Below are positions 1 through 5,437 of a stretch of DNA of 10,985 bases, piece by piece; the first letter of the stretch is position 1; the number at the start of each line of letters is the position of its first letter. The stretch spans positions 1 to 10,985 of the forward strand of contig CAJQJI010000019.1 in assembly GCA_905478675.1 (NCBI GenBank), read 5' to 3'. The notes beneath the pieces were generated by a model, which had not been told where the DNA came from, did no database searches, and saw nothing but the letters and a program-made list of their open reading frames with translations. The position numbers and the translations under genes are program-made. This DNA comes from Candidatus Altimarinota bacterium (GTDB lineage: Bacteria > Patescibacteriota > Gracilibacteria > UBA4473).

Positions 1-780
1 GAGTAAGGCTGTAATCAATGGAGTACTTAATACCAAAACTATTATGTACTCTTGTACATCCTCAAAAAATTGTCGAGATTCTTTGCTTAAAAAATCGGTG
101 ATTTTGGGCGCCATTTGGACCAAAATTTCTTCGTCTTCGCTCTTCGGATCGAGTAATTCCAGATATTTTTTTTGCGCTAGTTTCTCTTGAGACTCTGGGG
201 TCAAGGTTCTTTCTTTACCACTATAAAAATTAGCTAAAGCCTCAAAAAATTCTTTTCGGTCAGAGGGACTCCCAATAGTATTAATTTTTAACTCACACAC
301 ATCGTCTAAACCTAAATCTTTTAAGATTCGGTGTCCAAGGTACATCATTTGCGCGTCAATAGACGGATCTGATTCACCTAAAACTTCAGCTCCAAACTGC
401 CAAAATTGACGTTTGGTTCTTGAATTTGGCCGTTCAAAACGGAAACATGGTTCAATGTAGTAAAGCTCTTTAGGTAAAGCTTCAAGTTGCATTTCATGTT
501 CAATAAAAGAGCGCACAATCCCCGTCGTAATTTCTGGGCGCAGCGTGTATTCGCGATCTTGACGATCTTTGAAACTATAAAGTTCACGAGCCGTAATATC
601 ATTTGTTTCGCCTAAGGCTCGCAAAAAAACTTCGGTTTCTTCAAACATAGGGGTCGACGTTCGTCTAAAACCAGACTGACGAAAACGATGCCTAATTACT
701 TTTTTTACAAAGGTAAAGTAATCATGGTAATCGGGTAAAAAATCTACCGTACCGGTTGGAGCTTTAAAATGTTTAGCCAT
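1..780 (-). CDS. hisS: Histidyl-tRNA synthetase, N-terminal 260 residues (3' end outside window)
   Basis: Class II aminoacyl-tRNA synthetase that charges tRNA-His with histidine in the cytoplasm. The frame is open from ATG at 780 to the left edge without a stop, so the C-terminus is missing. Visible family signatures are GTVDFLP near residues 10-16, LRPEIT (80-85) for the histidine/ATP pocket, and motif 2, RFERPNSRTKRQFWQFGAEVLG-like, spanning about 114-135. The segment around 160-260 fits the HisRS insertion and the stretch just before the LVRGLDYY histidine-specific motif, which would lie just past the edge. The paralogue HisZ (ATP phosphoribosyltransferase regulatory subunit) is a weaker alternative, since the motif-2 arginines are kept and no his biosynthesis genes are nearby. 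It is divergent from the YtxH-like gene, with about 97 bases between starts. No Shine-Dalgarno sequence precedes the ATG. Confidence 0.93.
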   Translation of the reverse strand, partial: MAKHFKAPTGTVDFLPDYHDYFTFVKKVIRHRFRQSGFRRTSTPMFEETEVFLRALGETNDITARELYSFKDRQDREYTLRPEITTGIVRSFIEHEMQLEALPKELYYIEPCFRFERPNSRTKRQFWQFGAEVLGESDPSIDAQMMYLGHRILKDLGLDDVCELKINTIGSPSDRKEFFEALANFYSGKERTLTPESQEKLAQKKYLELLDPKSEDEEILVQMAPKITDFLSKESRQFFEDVQEYIIVLVLSTPLITALL

Positions 781-877
781 GTTGATAAAGAAAAAAAGAA
801 ACCAGAAGAACTTGTTTCCTCGTACCTATTATGTGTAGCTTTTTTCGCTTAAATAGCAAGCTGAAATACTTGCAAAA

Positions 878-1477
878 GTGAATGGGAATGCTAGAAACAA
901 AAGTGAATTTAATTTATTTAATATGCGTGGAATTTTAAAGGTAGCAGCAGGGATTGTAGTAGGGGGTGTCTATGGCATGCTTTTTGCTCAAAAACCCGGT
1001 AAAAAATTAAGAGCGGAACTAGCAAAATCAGAAAACCCTTTAAAAACCCTTTTAAATGAAGGTAAAAAAGTTGATTTAGAAGCGCGCGATACTTTGGTTG
1101 AATGGGCTAAAAATTCTGAAGAATTACAAAAAGTAATGGCGACTGGAAAAGAACAATTTAACGCCGTCGTAGAAGCGGGAAAAGAAATGACAGAAGAAGC
1201 GCGCAAAGAAGCACAGAAAGCCCTTGAAGAAGTCGCTAGCAACGCGACTAAAGCCGCACATGATTTAAAAGCCAACGCCACTAAAAAAGTTGGAACCGTA
1301 AAAAAAGCAGCCGACAAAAAAGTAACAGCGGCTAAAAAAACGGCGAATAAAAAAGTAAAAGTGGCTAAAAAAACAGCGACTAAAAAAGTAGCAACCGCTA
1401 AAAAAGCGGTGAGTAAAAAGGCAAATGAGGCTCGTAAAACAGCGAGCAAAACCGTTAAAAAAGTAACCAATAGCTAA
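878..1477 (+). CDS. YtxH-like membrane-anchored protein with Lys/Ala-rich 11-residue repeat tail
   Basis: From the GTG start this is 199 residues. An in-frame ATG at 923 would give 184 residues and begin MRGILKV, directly before the hydrophobic segment. Neither start has a Shine-Dalgarno sequence, so the start is unsettled. Residues about 19-37 form one membrane helix followed by AQKPGKKLRAEL, the pattern of YtxH-family proteins (hydrophobic glycine-rich helix, then FAPKSGKxxR). Residues 45-130 are charged and predicted helical or coiled coil. Residues 131-196 are six consecutive 11-residue units of the form KKxAxKKVxxA, extremely basic and resembling histone H1/AlgP-type tails. The expected topology is a short N-terminus, one membrane anchor and a cytoplasmic polycationic tail. 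A role in tying DNA or RNA to the membrane is inference only. It is a single-gene unit closed by the terminator at 1500-1535. Confidence 0.85.
   Translation: MNGNARNKSEFNLFNMRGILKVAAGIVVGGVYGMLFAQKPGKKLRAELAKSENPLKTLLNEGKKVDLEARDTLVEWAKNSEELQKVMATGKEQFNAVVEAGKEMTEEARKEAQKALEEVASNATKAAHDLKANATKKVGTVKKAADKKVTAAKKTANKKVKVAKKTATKKVATAKKAVSKKANEARKTASKTVKKVTNS
1268..1465 (+). repeat. Six in-frame 33-bp units encoding the 11-residue basic repeats
   Basis: The units encode residues 131-141, 142-152, 153-163, 164-174, 175-185 and 186-196 of the YtxH-like protein. Each has lysine pairs at unit positions 1-2 and 6-7 and alanine or valine at fixed spacing. The first unit has a single leading lysine and the last begins with arginine. 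DNA units share AAAAAA-rich starts but differ at many third positions, so the array is old rather than a recent slippage product. Confidence 0.8.
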
Positions 1478-1499
1478 GTCTAATGGCTATTTAAAAGTT

Positions 1500-1535
1500 A
1501 AAGACCGACGAGAAAAATCTTGTTGGTCTTTTTTT
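1500..1535 (+). terminator. Intrinsic terminator of the YtxH-like gene
   Basis: A 13-bp stem pairs AAAGACCGACGAG with CTTGTTGGTCTTT (two G-U pairs) around a six-base loop, and continues into a run of T. It lies 22 bases after the stop codon. Confidence 0.88.
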
Positions 1536-1585
1536 ATAAATTTTATTAAATGACAGCGGCGTTTTTTTGATTAGTATTTTTTTGA

Positions 1586-2566
1586 ATGAAAAAAAGAGTT
1601 TTAGTTACCGGCGGAGCAGGCTTTATTGGATCTAATTTTTGTAACCTGAATAAGGAAGAATATGAGATCGTCGCTTTGGATAATTTGTTTTTAGGTACTC
1701 CAGAAAATTTACAGGATGGTACGACTTTTATTGAAGGTGATGCCTGTAAAAATGAAGACTTAGAAAAGTGCGGAGATCAGTTTGATGTTGTGATTCACTT
1801 GGCGGGGACAAGTTCGGCGCCGATGTTTATGGATGACGGTATGGCGGACGGTTATATTAATTCGGTCGCCAGTTTTGTGCGTACCATCGAATTTGCTCGT
1901 AAAACAGGCGTAAAGAAATTTATTTATGCTTCAACATCTTCTTTATACGGAAACAACCCCTTACCGTTGGTAGAGACGCAAACCGTAACCCCGTTAAATC
2001 ATTATGCGGCTACAAAATTTTGTTATGAACACTGTGCGGCTTGTTTTAATAAGGTGTACCCCGAGATGGATATTTTTGGGTTTCGGTTTATGTCGATTTA
2101 TGGACCGAATGAAGAAGCAAAAGGCCAATTTGCTAATATGATTTCACAATTTTTGTGGGACATTGCGCGTGATTTACCACCGGTTATTTATGGCGACGGA
2201 GAACAATTCCGCGATTTTACCAACGTAAAAGACATTGTTCAGGCGATGAATTTAGCCATTAATACGCCAGAAGGTTTTGGCAATAAAGTGTATAATATTG
2301 GGCGTGGTGACGGTACCTCGTTTAATGATATTTTTGCCACGATTAACACGGCTCTTAATAAATCGGTAGCGCCGATTTATATTCCAAATCCAGTAAAAGA
2401 AGGCTATGTTCGCGGACAATACGCTGATATTGAGCTTATTCAAAAAGAGCTTGGATTTAAACCGACGATTGAATTAGATGAGGGGATTGACGCTTTAGTG
2501 AAAAATCTGGAGTTAGAAAAAGTTAAAGAGACGAGTTCTGATTTAATTCGACACAAGTTTGTTTGA
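1586..2566 (+). CDS. NAD-dependent sugar-nucleotide epimerase/dehydratase (extended SDR)
   Basis: 326 residues, the usual length for UDP-glucose/UDP-GlcNAc 4-epimerase-like enzymes. The Rossmann glycine motif TGGAGFIG is at residues 8-15. Asp32 after the second strand is placed to bind the adenosine ribose of NAD. STSSLYG (116-122) supplies the catalytic serine, and YAATK (140-144) supplies the Tyr/Lys pair. The C-terminal half shows the typical RDFTNVKD and YNIGRG substrate-domain patterns. It probably interconverts a nucleotide sugar for envelope polysaccharide in the cytoplasm. The exact substrate cannot be read from the sequence, and no glycosyltransferase lies nearby. ATG at 1586 is used without a Shine-Dalgarno sequence. 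The last 24 bases overlap the convergent gene at 2543-2926, so the two 3' transcript ends are antisense to one another. Confidence 0.9.
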   Translation: MKKRVLVTGGAGFIGSNFCNLNKEEYEIVALDNLFLGTPENLQDGTTFIEGDACKNEDLEKCGDQFDVVIHLAGTSSAPMFMDDGMADGYINSVASFVRTIEFARKTGVKKFIYASTSSLYGNNPLPLVETQTVTPLNHYAATKFCYEHCAACFNKVYPEMDIFGFRFMSIYGPNEEAKGQFANMISQFLWDIARDLPPVIYGDGEQFRDFTNVKDIVQAMNLAINTPEGFGNKVYNIGRGDGTSFNDIFATINTALNKSVAPIYIPNPVKEGYVRGQYADIELIQKELGFKPTIELDEGIDALVKNLELEKVKETSSDLIRHKFV

Positions 2567-2926
2567 TTTTGAACAACTAGGAAAACGCTGAGCTACGAAA
2601 TTATTAATAACTAAATCTACGTCTTTACCCGTTTTATAAACCTGATCGGTAACATAAAATCTTTGTCCGTTGTTTATACGTATGACGTCAATGCCGGCGG
2701 TTTTTAATACAACTTCAATTTGGTCATTAATTGCGGAGAGTGTCCTGTTTATATCAAAATTAACCGCCCCAGATATTTGTTGTGACTGGCATTCAGCCTG
2801 AAATTGGGCCTTCAACGTTTCTAATTGTTTTTGCCAATCAGACTCTTCAAGCGCCGCGCTAGGAGCGGCAAACGCGAAGCTAACAAGGGCTATGGCGTTC
2901 GGTGATAAAGAGGCTAAGTTTTTCAT
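2543..2926 (-). CDS. Small secreted protein of unknown function
   Basis: 127 residues. The N-terminus reads MKNLASL followed by a hydrophobic stretch and an APSAA-like signal peptidase I site near residues 21-25, so it is probably exported. The mature part of about 100 residues starts with a charged, glutamine-rich helical segment and ends with a compact region holding RINNGQRFYV and a single PSCSK cysteine. I do not recognise a family. The terminal 24 bases overlap the end of the epimerase gene on the other strand. Its start faces purK across an 81-base A/T-rich gap. The clean signal peptide and the coding span from that gap to the overlap support a real gene, but conservation was not tested. 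Confidence 0.7.
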   Translation of the reverse strand: MKNLASLSPNAIALVSFAFAAPSAALEESDWQKQLETLKAQFQAECQSQQISGAVNFDINRTLSAINDQIEVVLKTAGIDVIRINNGQRFYVTDQVYKTGKDVDLVINNFVAQRFPSCSKSNKLVSN

Positions 2927-3007
2927 TAGTTTGTTTACTTTATAGAAATAAATGTTTTTAGGGCGAGGAAAATCTCTAAATTTGTGTGAATAATAGAATT
3001 AACTAGC

Positions 3008-4132
3008 ATGAGTTTAATGTATAAAAAACTCGGTATTTTAGGCGGCGGACAACTGGGGCGCATGATGATTGCCCCTTGTATTGATTTAGGGATTGGGGTT
3101 CATTTTTTGGATCCAAATCCAAAATGCAGTGTGGCCGATTTTACCAGCCACTTAACCGTGGGGGATTTTAATGATTATGAAACCGTGTTGGCCTTTGGGC
3201 GTACGGTGGATGTGATTACAGTAGAAATTGAACACGTAAATGTAGACGCCTTAGCGCAGTTAGAAAAAGAGGGGAAGGCGGTAAATCCTTCCAGTGCATT
3301 ACTGCGAACGATTCAAGACAAAGGTTTGCAAAAACAGTTTTATGCCGATCAATCAATTTTAAGCCCTGCGTTTAGCTTAATTGAAAGCACGAGTGAAATT
3401 ACAAAATTCCCAATAGTACAAAAAATGCGCACTGGCGGTTATGACGGGCAAGGGGTGCAAATTCTAAAAACAGAAGCGGATCTAGCAAAGGCGTTTGATC
3501 AGCCCTCTGTGCTAGAAGATTTAGTAGATTTAGAAAAAGAAATTGGAGTGATGGTGGGCCGGAACACTCACGGTGAGGTTCAAGTGTTTCCCCCAGTAGA
3601 GATGGAATTTGATCCGGAACTTAATTTGGTTAAATATGTGGTTAGTCCTGCTAATATAGACGAAAAATTGAGTAAAAAATGTATTCAGTTGGCAAAAGAA
3701 GTCGCCACTAAGTTTGAACTTGTTGGCATTATGGCGGTGGAATTGTTTGTCACAAAGACCGGCGAGGTTTTAGTCAATGAGTGTGCACCACGAGTGCATA
3801 ATTCCGGGCATTTAACGATTGAAGGGGCTTCAATTTCTCAGTTTGAAATGCATGTTCGAGCGGTGATGGGACTGCCATTGCCACGAGTCATTGTGACGCA
3901 CCCCAGTGTGATGATTAATTTAGTCGGAGAGGCTGGACACACCGGAAGTCCACAGCTAACAAATACGGATGAAGTTTTAGCCGAGCCCGGTATTTTTTTA
4001 CACTGGTACGGAAAAACTCAAACTCGTCCTGGGCGAAAAATGGCTCATGTTACCGTGGTCCGCGGCACCGTAGAAAAAGCGAAAGAGGTGGCGGATGAAG
4101 TTTTGGAAAAGTTAAGGGTAGTGGCTGAGTAA
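3008..4132 (+). CDS. purK: N5-carboxyaminoimidazole ribonucleotide synthase (PurK)
   Basis: ATP-grasp enzyme that makes N5-CAIR from AIR, bicarbonate and ATP in de novo purine synthesis. 374 residues from ATG 3008. An ATG at 3017 (MYKKLGILGGG) gives the more typical N-terminus and may be the true start. GILGGGQLGRMM (9-20) is the N-terminal nucleotide-binding-like loop of the family, followed by TVEIEHV (71-77). KMRTGGYDGQG (139-149) is the ATP-grasp glycine-rich loop, and NECAPRVHNSGH (257-268) is the signature that binds metal and substrate. Full length is preserved. purE follows after 53 bases, so the two are probably cotranscribed and act in sequence. No other pur genes are in the window. 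No Shine-Dalgarno sequence is present. Confidence 0.97.
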   Translation: MSLMYKKLGILGGGQLGRMMIAPCIDLGIGVHFLDPNPKCSVADFTSHLTVGDFNDYETVLAFGRTVDVITVEIEHVNVDALAQLEKEGKAVNPSSALLRTIQDKGLQKQFYADQSILSPAFSLIESTSEITKFPIVQKMRTGGYDGQGVQILKTEADLAKAFDQPSVLEDLVDLEKEIGVMVGRNTHGEVQVFPPVEMEFDPELNLVKYVVSPANIDEKLSKKCIQLAKEVATKFELVGIMAVELFVTKTGEVLVNECAPRVHNSGHLTIEGASISQFEMHVRAVMGLPLPRVIVTHPSVMINLVGEAGHTGSPQLTNTDEVLAEPGIFLHWYGKTQTRPGRKMAHVTVVRGTVEKAKEVADEVLEKLRVVAE

Positions 4133-4185
4133 TTGCTTTTTTAGATTGGCTGGGTTAAAACTAAATCACTTAAATTAAAAATATT

Positions 4186-4665
4186 ATGGCACACGTTGGA
4201 ATTATTATGGGGAGCAAGTCTGATTTACCAGTGATGCAGGCCGCTGCAGACGCTTTAGATGAAATTGGCGTTGCTTATGAAATTGAAATTGTGTCAGCGC
4301 ACCGAACGCCAGACAGAATGGCGGAGTACGGCAAAACAGCTCGTGAACGCGGGCTTAAGGTGATTATTGCTGGAGCTGGTGGCGCGGCACATTTGCCAGG
4401 AATGACAGCGGCCTACACGTCTTTACCCGTGATTGGTGTGCCGGTTAAATCGCATAACTCGATTGAAGGGATTGATTCATTGCTGTCTATTGTACAAATG
4501 CCAGGCGGTGTGCCCGTGGCGACGGTGGCTATTAACGGGGCTAAAAATGCTGGTTTATTGGCCGCACAAATTGTAAGTACTAGTGATGAAACGGTAGCCG
4601 AAGCCCTCGATAATTATAAACAAGGGATGGAAGCGAATGTACTAGCAAGTGCTAAAAACTTGTAG
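4186..4665 (+). CDS. purE: N5-carboxyaminoimidazole ribonucleotide mutase (PurE, class I)
   Basis: Takes the unstable N5-CAIR made by PurK and moves its carboxylate to give CAIR. 159 residues, typical of bacterial class I PurE. GIIMGSKSD (5-13) is the phosphate-binding loop, SAHRTP (37-42) carries the conserved catalytic histidine, and AGAGGAAHLPGM (62-73) lines the octamer active site. Later SIVQMPGGVPVATVAI matches the family. The presence of purK directly upstream agrees with the class I, bicarbonate-dependent route. Immediately after the stop comes an A/T hairpin whose loop holds the -35 box of the tRNA-Asp promoter. Confidence 0.97.
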   Translation: MAHVGIIMGSKSDLPVMQAAADALDEIGVAYEIEIVSAHRTPDRMAEYGKTARERGLKVIIAGAGGAAHLPGMTAAYTSLPVIGVPVKSHNSIEGIDSLLSIVQMPGGVPVATVAINGAKNAGLLAAQIVSTSDETVAEALDNYKQGMEANVLASAKNL

Positions 4666-4698
4666 GTTAAAAAAAAATTGACGTCTTTTTTTTTTACC
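4665..4698 (+). terminator. Probable terminator of purKE
   Basis: GGT/ACC plus nine A-T pairs flank an eight-base loop (TTGACGTC), ending in ten T. The weak A/T stem makes it less certain than the other terminators. The loop contains the -35 element of the next promoter. Confidence 0.5.
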
Positions 4699-4705
4699 TT
4701 AATAT
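4678..4705 (+). promoter_or_regulatory. Promoter of tRNA-Asp
   Basis: TTGACG (4678-4683), a 16-base T-rich spacer and TAATAT (4700-4705). The predicted start is near 4712, about 12 bases before the mature tRNA. Confidence 0.5.
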
Positions 4706-4723
4706 CCTCTGGCTCCCATTTAC

Positions 4724-4800
4724 GGGATCGTAGCTCAATTGGTTAGAGCGCCGCCCTGTCACGGCGGAGGTTGCGAGTTCGAGTCTCGTCGGTCCCGCCA
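4724..4800 (+). tRNA. tRNA-Asp (anticodon GTC)
   Basis: 77-nt cloverleaf. The acceptor GGGATCG pairs with CGGTCCC (one G-U). The D arm is GCTC/GAGC. The anticodon stem CCGCC/GGCGG encloses loop CTGTCAC with GTC at 4758-4760. The T arm GCGAG/CTCGT encloses TTCGAGT. The discriminator is G (4797) and CCA is encoded (4798-4800). The last 18 bases and the ten bases after them are repeated at 4953-4980. Confidence 0.97.
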
Positions 4801-4810
4801 TTTAAAAAAA
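4783..4810 (+). repeat. 28-bp direct repeat, copy 1 (inside and after tRNA-Asp)
   Basis: Identical to 4953-4980. It covers the 3' strand of the T stem, the 3' acceptor strand, GCCA and the following TTTAAAAAAA. The copies are offset by 170 bases. Confidence 0.95.
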
Positions 4811-4844
4811 GCGTAAAGCCCCAAAGGGGTTTGACGCTTTTTTT
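4804..4844 (+). terminator. Terminator directly after tRNA-Asp
   Basis: A7/T7 outer pairs continue into GCGTAAAGCCCC paired with GGGGTTTGACGC (one mismatch) around an AAA loop. The stem begins four bases after the tRNA CCA. Confidence 0.85.
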
Positions 4845-4952
4845 ACAAAAGCACGGAGTGCTTTGAGAATCGAACGAGTAGAGTTCGCGCTGTAAGCCCA
4901 AATCTTAGATTTGGTGCTGGAAGCTTCGGTGAGCTGAAAGCGAGCAAGAAGT
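4845..4952. other. Hairpin-rich segment between the two tRNA-Asp 3' ends
   Basis: Consecutive inverted repeats are visible: AAAGCAC/GTGCTTT (4848-4854 and 4858-4864, loop GGA), CGAAC/GTTCG (4871-4875 and 4883-4887), CCAAATC/GATTTGG (4898-4904 and 4908-4914, loop TTA, extended by AGC/GCT around a bulge), and a weaker AGCT pair near 4922-4935. The minus-strand open frame across it has no recognisable domain. It may be a structured RNA or a decayed small element; function unknown. Confidence 0.5.
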
Positions 4953-4980
4953 GTCTCGTCGGTCCCGCCATTTAAAAAAA
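4953..4980 (+). repeat. 28-bp direct repeat, copy 2 (orphan tRNA-Asp 3' end)
   Basis: A perfect second copy of the tRNA-Asp 3' end plus TTTAAAAAAA. A GCGAG just upstream (4940-4944) could still pair with CTCGT as in the tRNA T stem. No D arm, anticodon arm or 5' acceptor strand is present, so it is not a functional tRNA. It could be a tRNA remnant, an attachment-site duplicate or the end of a spread intergenic element. Confidence 0.9.
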
Positions 4981-5016
4981 TGATTTTAGTCACAAAGTGG
5001 TTGAAATCATTTTTTT
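4974..5016 (+). terminator. Second strong terminator, after the orphan tRNA end
   Basis: A 20-bp stem: A7 plus TGATTT pairs with AAATCA plus T7, and TAGTCAC pairs with GTGGTTG through G-U pairs, around an AAA loop. The architecture mirrors the terminator at 4804-4844. Confidence 0.88.
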
Positions 5017-5026
5017 ATGTCCCTGT

Positions 5027-5055
5027 TTGTTTTACGGTGCAAAAAAGATTATTCT
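5027..5055 (+). promoter_or_regulatory. Possible promoter of the two-helix membrane protein
   Basis: TTGTTT (5027-5032), a 17-base spacer and TATTCT (5050-5055). This is a moderate match only. A perfect TATAAT also sits at 5072-5077, one base before the ATG. Confidence 0.35.
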
Positions 5056-5078
5056 AGAGGAGACTAATTTATATAATC

Positions 5079-5297
5079 ATGAAAAACTTACGATACAACA
5101 CTGGTGCTACGATGATATTAGGGGTGATTTTGTGCCTTTTGGGACTTGGCTTTTGGATTGGAAATTATTATCCAGAATTTGATTTAATTGCTCTGCTTAA
5201 CTTAGGCCAAAACTGGCCGTTTTTCTTAGTGGCAGCCGGATTTTATATGATTGTGGTTCAATACAACGATTTTTGGAAAAACAAAGACGAGAAATAG
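5079..5297 (+). CDS. Small two-helix membrane protein (LiaI/LiaF-type N-terminal domain, DUF5668-like)
   Basis: 72 residues. Helix 1 is about residues 11-29 (MILGVILCLLGLGFWIG), then a short loop with a LLNLGQNWPFFLV motif, and helix 2 about 46-61, ending in a charged QYNDFWKNKDEK tail. The pattern of G-rich helix, LGNxx, LWPLLLI-like helix 2 is typical of the DUF5668/LiaI-like domain seen in envelope stress and other small membrane proteins. The assignment is by pattern only. GAGGAG at 5057-5062 is 16 bases from the ATG, too far for a standard ribosome site. TATAAT ends one base before the ATG, so transcription from that box would start inside the frame and favour ATG 5112. No partner gene of the Lia system is nearby. 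Confidence 0.75.
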   Translation: MKNLRYNTGATMILGVILCLLGLGFWIGNYYPEFDLIALLNLGQNWPFFLVAAGFYMIVVQYNDFWKNKDEK

Positions 5298-5328
5298 GTA
5301 TAGAACTCAGCAATAGCTTAAATATAAA

Positions 5329-5348
5329 TGTGATAAATTTTTGTCACA
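5329..5348. other. Inverted repeat TGTGATAA/TTGTCACA in the gap before the lipoprotein gene
   Basis: An 8-bp stem with one G-U pair and a four-base loop, 32 bases after the membrane protein stop and 90 bases before the lipoprotein start. There is no T run on the plus strand, so it is not a classic terminator. It could be an operator or transcript-end hairpin. Confidence 0.35.
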
Positions 5349-5437
5349 AATCGCAGGTTGTTTCCGTCATATAAGAACGTGCTCATTACTATTTTGAAGC
5401 CCCAAAAAACTATATTCTTTAACCCTTTTTATATTGT

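Noticed and set aside
1268..1465. CRISPR array
   Set aside because: The 33-bp periodic units are contiguous, degenerate, in frame and code for basic residues; there are no unique spacers between identical repeats.
988..1470. 160-codon minus-strand open frame opposite the YtxH-like gene
   Set aside because: Its Phe/Leu/Ala-rich sequence is the antisense of the Lys/Ala repeats. It has no start context, and the plus-strand gene has clear domain structure and a terminator.
2543..2566. TGA read as glycine (Gracilibacteria/SR1 code)
   Set aside because: The epimerase ends properly at TGA with the expected length, and reading through would add unrelated residues. Other genes end at TAA or TAG.
4953..4970. 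Second functional tRNA gene
   Set aside because: Only the 3' strand of the T and acceptor stems plus CCA is present; no matching 5' acceptor, D arm or anticodon arm is found upstream.
4802..4993. 63-codon minus-strand open frame across the tRNA-Asp terminator and orphan tRNA end
   Set aside because: Most of it is antisense to the terminator, the 28-bp repeat and the hairpins, and no domain is recognisable. Treated as chance.
4997..5182. 61-codon plus-strand open frame overlapping the two-helix membrane protein
   Set aside because: It starts inside the terminator and lacks any family features; the overlapping frame from 5079 has two good membrane helices.
5329..5348. CRP-type operator (TGTGA...TCACA)
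   Set aside because: The arms are ten bases apart instead of six and no regulator is known here; kept only as an unnamed inverted repeat.
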